From contig NZ_CP053832.1 in assembly GCF_013372225.1 (NCBI RefSeq), positions 186,001 through 250,000 of the forward strand: a stretch of 64,000 nucleotides of DNA. Direction: 5' to 3'. The notes below the pieces were generated by a model. That model saw only the letters and a list, made by a program, of their open reading frames with translations. It ran no database searches and was not told where the DNA came from. Positions within the stretch are counted from its first letter, which is position 1; every line of letters begins with the position of its first letter. The stretch comes from Campylobacter ureolyticus. GTDB taxonomy: Bacteria > Campylobacterota > Campylobacteria > Campylobacterales > Campylobacteraceae. Shown here one piece after another: positions 45,045 to 52,585 of the stretch. The position numbers were made by a program, and so were the translations under genes.

Positions 45045-46202
45045 TTATTTTTTAAAATAAAATCGATCTATATAAAAAAACCATAAAAATAAAATTATAC
45101 TAAAAATAAAACTCATTAAAAATGCTAAATTTGAAGAGTTGGATGAAAATAAAATAAGTATAAATTTAATCAAATAAGGATTTACAAATTGTCCTAAATA
45201 TAAAAATATGCTCATTAAGCTCATTGCGATTGCCATATTTTCTTTTTTTACATAAATACTTACTCTTGACATTATAAATGGCATCAAAAAGCCATGTCCA
45301 AGACCAACAAGCAAAAGTCCCAAGAATACAAAATTTAAATTTGATGCCAGAAATTGCATTAAAAATCCAGCTCCAAAAAATGCACCAAAAATAAACTTGC
45401 AATACCGCTTAAATGTTTTTAATATTCTAGCAAAAAATACTCCTACTAAAATAACAAAAAAATGTTGAAGACCCATAAGAAGCCCAATATATTTTGGCTC
45501 TACAAAATCTTTTTCAAGTATGTTTATTGAAAAATTTGTAGGAAAAGAATAAAAAGTTAGCATAGCTAAAAAAACAGCTATGCAAAATGGATAGATTTGT
45601 TTTAAAACCTCTAAATTTGTAGTTTTATTTTTATTTTGTCTAAGCATAACGGTTGGCAAAAACAAAACTGCAAAAACCATAACAAAAACACCTAAAAAAT
45701 AGATATAAAAGCTATAATTCCAAGAAATAGCAGCAAGATAAGCTGAAAGTGGTGCTGCTACTAAGCCCATAAGGCTTGACATCGCTGATGATAGACCAAG
45801 GAGTTTTACTTTGTCTTTATCATCATATAAAAAACCAATAAGTCCGTTTGTAAGTGGCTGGATAAAACCAACACCAATTCCTAAAATTGCTCTTAAAAAT
45901 AAAATTATCCAAATATTATCAAAAAATGATGCTCCAACTCCACCTATTATGTAAAGACAAAGTCCTAAAATAGCGATGTTTTTAGCATTTAAGTATTTTG
46001 TTAAAAAGCTAAATAAAAATGCACTAAAAATAATAAATATACTATGAATTGAAACTATTTGTGATACTAAAATTTTGCTAGTTTGATTAAAATGTTCACT
46101 TATCATCCCAAGTGCTGGGGCTATTGCAGCACCAGCCATAATTGTTGTAAGAGATAGAGTTAGAATTGTAAAACTTATAAATTTTGAAACTTTTTTATCC
46201 AT
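45045..46202 (-). CDS. MFS transporter (DHA1-type) at the end of the P19 iron operon
   Basis: A 385-residue, 12-span carrier. An early AGAAIAPALGMISEHF in the first loop region, a GIGVGFIQPLTNGLIGFLYD segment and a GLGHGFLMPFIMSRVS block are typical of drug/metabolite efflux members of the DHA1 group. It is 14 bp after the small anchored protein and so probably the last gene of the FTR1-P19 transcript. The substrate is unknown; iron chelate or metal-related export is an inference from position. Confidence 0.82.
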   Translation of the reverse strand: MDKKVSKFISFTILTLSLTTIMAGAAIAPALGMISEHFNQTSKILVSQIVSIHSIFIIFSAFLFSFLTKYLNAKNIAILGLCLYIIGGVGASFFDNIWIILFLRAILGIGVGFIQPLTNGLIGFLYDDKDKVKLLGLSSAMSSLMGLVAAPLSAYLAAISWNYSFYIYFLGVFVMVFAVLFLPTVMLRQNKNKTTNLEVLKQIYPFCIAVFLAMLTFYSFPTNFSINILEKDFVEPKYIGLLMGLQHFFVILVGVFFARILKTFKRYCKFIFGAFFGAGFLMQFLASNLNFVFLGLLLVGLGHGFLMPFIMSRVSIYVKKENMAIAMSLMSIFLYLGQFVNPYLIKFILILFSSNSSNLAFLMSFIFSIILFLWFFYIDRFYFKK

Positions 46203-46216
46203 TTTTACTTATTTTT

Positions 46217-46648
46217 TTAAAGAGTTATGACTACAAAAACCTTTAAATTTAAAGGTTTTTTATCATCAAAAAATGAAATTTCATAAAGCATATCTTTATA
46301 GCATGAACTAAAAATTAACTCACCTTCATAAATTTCATCTTTTTTTATAAAATTTGTTTTTATGGTTCCCATATTCATATTTACACCTTTTATTTTGGCA
46401 TTTAAATTTGTAAAATTTCCTTCTAAATTTAAAATTTTTAAAGTGTTTGGAATCATTGCACGAACTGGTTTATTGGAAAATGAAAATAAAACTTGCTTAT
46501 TTTTATATGAAATTTCACAATTTTCTATATTTAAATAGCAGTCTAGGTTAAATTCAGTTTTTATATCTTTTTCTTTTTTATTAAAAGTTAATAAAAATAA
46601 AGCTACAACTGTAAATAAAATAGTAAAAATAACTAGCTTTTTTTTCAT
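46217..46648 (-). CDS. Small membrane-anchored periplasmic protein, unknown
   Basis: A 143-residue protein with one N-terminal membrane segment (about 5-22) and a periplasmic beta-rich domain. It has a cysteine pair CYLNIENC (near 37-44), a VNMNMGTIKTNF methionine motif and a SSCYKDMLYEIS stretch, so Met and Cys residues could bind a metal such as copper. The layout resembles small FixH-like or YtkA-like proteins found near metal systems, but I cannot assign a family. It lies 46 bp after the last thioredoxin-like gene. Confidence 0.65.
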   Translation of the reverse strand: MKKKLVIFTILFTVVALFLLTFNKKEKDIKTEFNLDCYLNIENCEISYKNKQVLFSFSNKPVRAMIPNTLKILNLEGNFTNLNAKIKGVNMNMGTIKTNFIKKDEIYEGELIFSSCYKDMLYEISFFDDKKPLNLKVFVVITL

Positions 46649-46694
46649 TTTTTTCCTTAAAAGCTAGATTATATCAAAATATTTTTCAAGTTTA

Positions 46695-47144
46695 TTAAAA
46701 CTCTTTTTCTATAACACTTTTTGGAGTAAGTCCTAAAAATCTTTTTTTATTGTCTTTGTTGTATATAAAAGTTGCAGGAACACCGCTTATCCCACCAACT
46801 GCATTTGATAAAAACAAAACGCTATCTTTATCAAAAATAAGTGGAAAATTGATATCTTTATCTTTTGTGAAATTTAAAGCATCATTCATATCTTTTGCAT
46901 CTCCAAGCACAACTATGAAATTAAATTTACTATTTTTTAAATATTTAAGTTGCTCCTTGCAAGCACCACACTCTTTTGTTATAAAAATAAGACCGAAACT
47001 ATCATGATTTGTAAGAGTAAGTTCGCTGTATTTAAATTTAAAATAAAATGGTTCTTTTGAATTTAGTGCTAAAATTCCATCATTGCATCCACAAATAAAC
47101 AATATTATAAAAAATAAGATAATTTTGCTTTTAAATTTTTCCAA
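46695..47144 (-). CDS. Thioredoxin-fold lipoprotein of the P19 operon (Cj1665-like)
   Basis: A 149-residue lipoprotein (lipobox ICGC) with a thioredoxin-like domain: active-site ECGACKEQ and cis-proline loop SGVPATFIYNK. It starts at TTG 47144, 40 bases inside the preceding thioredoxin gene. Equivalent to C. jejuni Cj1665 in position and type. It probably supplies or removes electrons for the periplasmic iron-uptake proteins. Confidence 0.83.
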   Translation of the reverse strand: MEKFKSKIILFFIILFICGCNDGILALNSKEPFYFKFKYSELTLTNHDSFGLIFITKECGACKEQLKYLKNSKFNFIVVLGDAKDMNDALNFTKDKDINFPLIFDKDSVLFLSNAVGGISGVPATFIYNKDNKKRFLGLTPKSVIEKEF

Positions 47145-47602
47145 CCAATATCTCCATAAATTTTATCTTTTATAGTGCCATTTTTATCTATTATAAAAAT
47201 ACTTGGAAGTGTTTTTACACCGTATCTATCAAAGCTTATTTTAAGATCATCTTTTAAAACCACAATAGAAGAAAAATTCATCTCATTAAAATAGTTTTTG
47301 ATAATCTTTTCATCATTTACTGAATTTATTGCATAAGCTTTAAAAACACCCGGATTTTGTTTTAAAAACTCATCTAAATTTGGAAGTATTTGTGTGCAGC
47401 TTAAACAGCCATATTGCCAAAATACAATTATTTTATTAACATCATTTTGTTGATGAATCCTCATCTTTTTGCCATTTATGGTTGTAGCTGAAATTTCAGG
47501 TGCCATCTCTCCAATGTCTGCACTTGAATCTTTCTGGCAACCTGATAAAATCAAGCTAAAAAAAAATAAATTTAAAAAAATGCTAATTAATTTTTTCATC
47601 AT
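47105..47602 (-). CDS. TlpA-like thioredoxin of the P19 operon (Cj1664-like)
   Basis: A 165-residue TlpA/ResA-type protein, anchored by a lipobox-like LSGCQ leader. The active site is YGCLSCTQILP and a cis-proline loop is TLPSIFIIDKNG. It overlaps the ATPase gene by 20 bp and the following thioredoxin gene by 40 bp, which shows tight coupling. Corresponds to C. jejuni Cj1664. Confidence 0.85.
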   Translation of the reverse strand: MMKKLISIFLNLFFFSLILSGCQKDSSADIGEMAPEISATTINGKKMRIHQQNDVNKIIVFWQYGCLSCTQILPNLDEFLKQNPGVFKAYAINSVNDEKIIKNYFNEMNFSSIVVLKDDLKISFDRYGVKTLPSIFIIDKNGTIKDKIYGDIGWKNLKAKLSYFL

Positions 47603-48248
47603 TGATAAGTTTTCCGTGTGATAGAGTTATCATTCTATCGCCTTGTTTTCCCAAATTTGGGTTATGTGTTATTAAAATAATAGTTTTTCCATCTTTTTTT
47701 ATTTTTTGAAAAAGCTCAAGCACTACACCTTCATTTTTTTCATCCAAGTTCCCAGTTGGCTCATCAGCTATTAAAATTTCAGGATTGTTTATCAAGGCCC
47801 TTGCAATACAAACTCTTTGTTGCTCGCCACCACTTAATTGACTTGGCAAATGAGTAAATCTATGGCCTAATCCAACCATATCAAGCATAGCTTTTGCATC
47901 CCCCACTTCAACACTTGAATGATAATATTGAGCAAGCATAACATTTTCTAAAACGCTTAAATAAGGTATTAAATGAAATTGTTGAAAAATAAGTCCTATT
48001 GTTTCGCGCCTTATTTTTAAATGCTCATTTTGAGATAAATTTGCAACATCTTTTCCTAAAAGTTCGTAAATACCGCTTGTTGGATTATCCATTAGTGATA
48101 AAATATTTATTAATGTTGTTTTACCACTTCCGCTTGGTCCCATTATGCTTAGCCATTGATTTTTAGGCACTTCAAAGCTTATATCCTCTAATGCATGAAC
48201 ATCTTTAAAGCTTTTAAATATATTTTTTAAACTTATTACATTTTCCAT
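47583..48248 (-). CDS. ABC transporter ATPase of the P19 operon (Cj1663-like)
   Basis: A 221-residue MacB/LolD-type ATPase: Walker A GPSGSGKTT, Q-loop IFQQFHLIPYLSV, signature LSGGEQQRVCIARAL, Walker B ILIADEPTGNLD and the switch histidine LITHNP. It pairs with the two FtsX-like permeases just upstream. Confidence 0.92.
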   Translation of the reverse strand: MENVISLKNIFKSFKDVHALEDISFEVPKNQWLSIMGPSGSGKTTLINILSLMDNPTSGIYELLGKDVANLSQNEHLKIRRETIGLIFQQFHLIPYLSVLENVMLAQYYHSSVEVGDAKAMLDMVGLGHRFTHLPSQLSGGEQQRVCIARALINNPEILIADEPTGNLDEKNEGVVLELFQKIKKDGKTIILITHNPNLGKQGDRMITLSHGKLINDEKIN

Positions 48249-49379
48249 CTATTCTCCTCTAAGTGTATCTGCAAGATTGATTTTAATAGCTTTTTTTATT
48301 GGATAAAATGCTGCTATAAATGAACAAATTAGTGAAATTAAAACTGCAATTACAACTGATAAAATTCTAAAATCAATACTTGCTTTAAATATCATCATTC
48401 CTAAAATTTGAGCTAAAACATAACCACTAAATGCACCTAAAACTGCACTAAAAATAGTAATTATTGCTATCTCGGTTCCAAAAAGTTTTACAATATCTTT
48501 TTTTGTTGCACCAAGAGCCAAATTTAGAGCAATTTCTTTTTTTCTTGAAAAAATAATTGAGCTAAGTGTTGTATTTACACTAGTTGAGCTGATTATTAAA
48601 ATAACTAATCCAATCAATGCCATGAGTCCTTTTATCTTATCAAGCATTGCCCCTTCTGAGAGTGAAATTTGAGCTATTGGTTTTGCATTTATCAAATCAT
48701 TGCTTAATTCTTTACTCAAATTCGAAATTTTATCAAAATTTAAATTTATAACTGCGTTTGCATAGTTTATAATCTTTTCCTCATCAAGAGCTTGAGATAT
48801 TGAAATATCTACAAACATAAGCTCATCGCTTTCATCGCCACCGTAAAATATCCCTTTTACAATAACATTTTTAGAAACTAAGTTTTTAGGATTTGTTATA
48901 GTGATGGTTTGGTTAATTTTAGCTTCCAAACTTTTTGCTAAATTTATGCCTAAAAAAGCTGAGTCTTGCGAAAAATCACTTAAATTCATACTTCCTTGTC
49001 TAACTTCTAAAAACGGTTTTGTCTTTTTAAGTCCTTGAAAATCAACTCCTGCAATAATTCCATTACCAATGCCAAAACTATAATATCCATATAAATATGG
49101 TGTTATTCCCAATAGTAAATTTTTGTCTATTTTATCAATAGTTTTTTTATAATCATCAAATTTTATATAATTTCCATTTTGTGGAGTTATAATAAAATTT
49201 GCTCCATAAGCTTTTAACTCTTTACTCATTTTTGTGTCAATGTCAAAATAAATACCTAAAAACCCAGAACTTACAGAAGTTCCGATAAAAATAGCTATAA
49301 AAATAACAAAAACTCTTTTGCTTCCAACTTTTAAACTTTTAAAAATAGAGCTTAGAAAAAATTTATTATTTTCTTCCAT
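48249..49379 (-). CDS. FtsX/MacB-like ABC permease, second of a pair (Cj1662-like)
   Basis: A 376-residue permease: one N-terminal membrane span, a large periplasmic domain (about 40-245), and three C-terminal spans with the FtsX-type SRKKEIALNLALGATKKDIVKLFGTEI signature. Adjacent to its ATPase with no gap, and overlapping the other permease gene by 14 bp. Confidence 0.88.
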   Translation of the reverse strand: MEENNKFFLSSIFKSLKVGSKRVFVIFIAIFIGTSVSSGFLGIYFDIDTKMSKELKAYGANFIITPQNGNYIKFDDYKKTIDKIDKNLLLGITPYLYGYYSFGIGNGIIAGVDFQGLKKTKPFLEVRQGSMNLSDFSQDSAFLGINLAKSLEAKINQTITITNPKNLVSKNVIVKGIFYGGDESDELMFVDISISQALDEEKIINYANAVINLNFDKISNLSKELSNDLINAKPIAQISLSEGAMLDKIKGLMALIGLVILIISSTSVNTTLSSIIFSRKKEIALNLALGATKKDIVKLFGTEIAIITIFSAVLGAFSGYVLAQILGMMIFKASIDFRILSVVIAVLISLICSFIAAFYPIKKAIKINLADTLRGE

Positions 49380-50616
49380 ATAAAACCTCCGCTGGAAGTA
49401 GATTTATAACATTTCTCATAGGCAAAAGTGAGCCAATAAGAGCTATTAAAACAGCAAAAAATAAAGTTATTGGTATGACTATAAAAGATATGCTTATAAA
49501 ATGTGAAAAAATAAAATATGAAATAATCTCTGAAACTAAATATCCAAAAGCAACACCAACTAATGACGAGATTATAGCAACAAAAACGCTTCCAAGTGCA
49601 AAATTTAAATAAATTTGAAAATTATTCGCGCCAAGAGCTTTTAAAAGTCCTATTTCTTTAGTTCTTCTATAAATTTCAGATGTCATAAGCGATGAAATTG
49701 CTATGCTTGAAACAATTAGCGAAATTAGACTTACCACAAGCATCAGAGCTTGAATTTTTGTCACAACGCTGCTTTCAGCATCGCTTATTTGAGTTTGTGC
49801 TTTTGCATCCGCACCTTTTAAATCTTCGCTTATTTGGTATGCAATTGAGCTTACATAAGCTGTGCAATACCATAAATCATACTCTACTTGATCTAGACTA
49901 TCAAGGTTTTTTCTAGCTTTTAGAGCAAGGTCATTTTCAGGTATTGTAAGAGCTGATACTTCAACTTTTTCAACTTTATCTTGCAAATTTAAAAGCTCTT
50001 GAGTAAATTTTAAAGAGGTGATAAATTTATTGGAAAATTCTCCACCAAATTCTAAAATTCCAACCACTTTTAATTTATAATTTTCTATATTTATTTCATC
50101 ATTTAGTTTAATATTTTGCTTTGTGGCCAAATCACTTCCAACTAAAACCTCATCTAAACTATCATCTTTTGGAAGCCTGCCATCAATCTTAAAAAATGGA
50201 TAAATTGTTTTTATGCCAGTTGTAAAGTCCTCTTCATCAGTAACTTTTACATTTTTATCAAAATAGGTTCCAACTATGTTTTTTCCATCAATTGTAGCTG
50301 TTAAAAATGGCGCAAAGCCGATTATGTTGTTTCTCCAAAAAATTTCTTTAATAGCATGGAGGTTGCTTTCATTTATGTAATTTTCATTTTTTAAAGGTTG
50401 AAATTTTTTATCACCAACATCTATACTTAAAGAATTACCTTTTGGTAAAACCAATATATTTGAACCATAGCTTCTTAATTCTTTTGATACAACATTTCCA
50501 ATGCTTAAAGTAATATTTAACATTGAAGAGATAAGCAAAGTGGTTAAAAATATAGTTAAAAATGAAAGGAATTTCATATCACCTCTAATAGATGATAAAA
50601 TTATTTTAAAAATCAT
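49366..50616 (-). CDS. FtsX/MacB-like ABC permease, first of a pair (Cj1661-like)
   Basis: A 416-residue permease with an N-terminal span, a periplasmic MacB-type domain (about 40-270) and C-terminal spans containing RRTKEIGLLKALGANNFQIYLNFALGS. Such mechano-transmitting transporters do not need to move a solute across the membrane, so the pair may drive the P19 periplasmic proteins rather than import iron directly. Overlaps the DUF2318 gene by 11 bp. Confidence 0.88.
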   Translation of the reverse strand: MIFKIILSSIRGDMKFLSFLTIFLTTLLISSMLNITLSIGNVVSKELRSYGSNILVLPKGNSLSIDVGDKKFQPLKNENYINESNLHAIKEIFWRNNIIGFAPFLTATIDGKNIVGTYFDKNVKVTDEEDFTTGIKTIYPFFKIDGRLPKDDSLDEVLVGSDLATKQNIKLNDEINIENYKLKVVGILEFGGEFSNKFITSLKFTQELLNLQDKVEKVEVSALTIPENDLALKARKNLDSLDQVEYDLWYCTAYVSSIAYQISEDLKGADAKAQTQISDAESSVVTKIQALMLVVSLISLIVSSIAISSLMTSEIYRRTKEIGLLKALGANNFQIYLNFALGSVFVAIISSLVGVAFGYLVSEIISYFIFSHFISISFIVIPITLFFAVLIALIGSLLPMRNVINLLPAEVLYGRK

Positions 50617-52024
50617 TTTTAACCTCCTTGTACCCTTCTATTCTAAAATTTGCTTTTGTGAGTTTTTTAACATATTTTTCAGGATTTTTTAAAAATTCTT
50701 TTTTATTTTCTTCACTTTCAAAGAAATAAGTTTTATCCCCATAAACATAGTTAAATTTTGCTTTTAGATTTATAATTTTATTTTTGCTTACTGGATCAGT
50801 TACTAGTTTTTGTCTTACTTCGCTAAAATAGTTTGCTCCAAGCATAATTTCACTAAATGGAATTATCAATTTATTGTTTTCTATTTTAAAATTAAAAGGT
50901 ATCGGGTTACATCCTCCCATTTTTCCAACTGATGGAAGGAAAATCCTAACATTGCAAGCAACACATATAAGCTCATCACCTCTTTTTACATATCCTTTAT
51001 CGCCACATATCATGCAACTATCAAAAACCGCAGTTGGCACTAGCCTATCAGGATATTTATTTATCAAAAAAAATCTTATTGTTTTTCCATCATCACTTAT
51101 ATAAGCATAACGGTGAAGTTTGTTATCTTTTAGCTCATTTATGTCAAAAGAAAACTCATCATTTTCATTAGGCTCAACTATAGTAGGCTCATCTATCATA
51201 AGGGGTCTTGAAGCGTGTAAATCATAATAAAGTAATGTTGTTAAAGCTATAATTGATGATAAGATTATGGAAAAAAAGTTTGTTTTTATAGAGTTATTAT
51301 AAGCTTTTTCTTTTCTAAATTTTATATCTAAAATTTTAGTTTTTTTACTATTTTTTATAAATTTAAAAAAAGTTAAAATTCCAAATAAAATAAAAACTGC
51401 TATATAAAAATAACAAAATGATTTTTCATAATGAAGTGATTTAGCAACAAAGGAAAGAATATTGGTATCGGTTTCTATAACATTTTTTCTCATTAATATG
51501 AGCAAAACTTCAGATATAAAATATGATAAATTTATTATTATAAAAATAATTCCAACCGGTATTAAAAAAGCCTTTTTATCAATATTTTTTCTGCTAAATT
51601 TAAAACAAAAATAAAACACAAAGAAAAATACTATCCCAAGAAGAATAAATCCTAAGTTTTTAATTCCAAGGCTATCAAGTAAAGCATTATCAAATATTGC
51701 ATATCCGTTGCTTATATAAAAATATTTAACACCAAAACCAAAAGTAATCAAAAACAGAAATATAAATTTAATAAATTTAGGAATTCTAAAAAGTAAAATA
51801 GGGCTTATTATAAATAAAAAAGCTAACATTGAATTTGTAAATAAATACAAATTTCTTAATCCATATGGGTATTTTAATGCAATGAAATATGCAAAATATC
51901 CAAAAACAAAAGCACTAAAAACTAAGCTTACTAAATTTATAAGTTTTTCTTTTAAGTAAAAAAGTGTTATAAAAAAAATTAATGGTAAAAAAGCATTCAA
52001 TATGTGAACAAAAAATATACTCAT
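50606..52024 (-). CDS. DUF2318 membrane protein of the P19 operon (Cj1660-like)
   Basis: A 472-residue protein: about eight membrane segments in residues 1-275, then a soluble DUF2318 domain with CMICGDKGYVKRGDELICVAC and a later GGCNPIP, five cysteines able to bind a metal or Fe-S centre. A second domain near the C-terminus (VYGDKTYFFESEENKKEFLKNPEKYVKKL) is a YHS-like metal-associated motif. AGAGG precedes the ATG. Equivalent to C. jejuni Cj1660. Confidence 0.87.
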   Translation of the reverse strand: MSIFFVHILNAFLPLIFFITLFYLKEKLINLVSLVFSAFVFGYFAYFIALKYPYGLRNLYLFTNSMLAFLFIISPILLFRIPKFIKFIFLFLITFGFGVKYFYISNGYAIFDNALLDSLGIKNLGFILLGIVFFFVFYFCFKFSRKNIDKKAFLIPVGIIFIIINLSYFISEVLLILMRKNVIETDTNILSFVAKSLHYEKSFCYFYIAVFILFGILTFFKFIKNSKKTKILDIKFRKEKAYNNSIKTNFFSIILSSIIALTTLLYYDLHASRPLMIDEPTIVEPNENDEFSFDINELKDNKLHRYAYISDDGKTIRFFLINKYPDRLVPTAVFDSCMICGDKGYVKRGDELICVACNVRIFLPSVGKMGGCNPIPFNFKIENNKLIIPFSEIMLGANYFSEVRQKLVTDPVSKNKIINLKAKFNYVYGDKTYFFESEENKKEFLKNPEKYVKKLTKANFRIEGYKEVKNDF

Positions 52025-52036
52025 AAAACCTCTTTT

Positions 52037-52059
52037 CTAAGGGGTTTTTACCCCCTTAG
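52037..52059 (-). promoter_or_regulatory. Intercistronic hairpin after p19
   Basis: CTAAGGGG and CCCCTTAG pair perfectly (8 bp, 7-base loop) directly after the p19 stop and before the DUF2318 gene. The minus-strand side has no T-run, so it is more likely an mRNA processing or stabilising element, or a partial terminator, than a full stop. Confidence 0.5.
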
Positions 52060-52060
52060 T

Positions 52061-52585
52061 TTATTTATCAGGTGTACCTGTGTATTTAAAGTTATATTTA
52101 ACTGTAAAAGGTTCAAACCATTTACCAACGCCAGTTTCTTCATCAACATGGCGACCAAAACCTTGTTTTTCAGGGTTTTGAATTGCATAAACTAACTCAT
52201 AATTTCCAATTCCGCCATCCATTTTTATATTTGCACCATAGTGAGGACCATCATCAGCAACCATTGGCATAAGGGTTCCTTTTTTAACTTTACCATTATC
52301 CAAATTTGTTAATTGATAAGCAATTGTTAAATAAGGCATCCAAAAACCTTCAGGAAAGCCATTAGGATTGCCTTTAAGAGCGTGAATATCGGCTTCAAGG
52401 TGGATATCTGCTAGACTTGCTGCAAGATCAATTCCACGTGGTTCCATCTCAATTGGTTGTAGGTAAACAGCAGCTATCTCCATGCCGTGCATTTCAATAG
52501 GATCACCGATTGGAACTTCACCACCAAATGCTAAACTTGTTAAAACCGCACTACTTAGTGCAACACTTAATAAACTTTTTCTCAT
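52061..52585 (-). CDS. p19: Periplasmic iron/copper-binding protein P19
   Basis: A 174-residue exported protein: signal peptide ending LAFGG, then the P19 family blocks EMHGMEIAAVYLQPIEMEP, DIHLEADIHALKGN, FWMPYLTI and MPMVADDGPHYGANI, whose Met, His and Glu residues form the copper and iron sites. P19 works with FTR1 in iron uptake under low iron. Four-base overlap with FTR1. Followed at once by a hairpin. Confidence 0.95.
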   Translation of the reverse strand: MRKSLLSVALSSAVLTSLAFGGEVPIGDPIEMHGMEIAAVYLQPIEMEPRGIDLAASLADIHLEADIHALKGNPNGFPEGFWMPYLTIAYQLTNLDNGKVKKGTLMPMVADDGPHYGANIKMDGGIGNYELVYAIQNPEKQGFGRHVDEETGVGKWFEPFTVKYNFKYTGTPDK

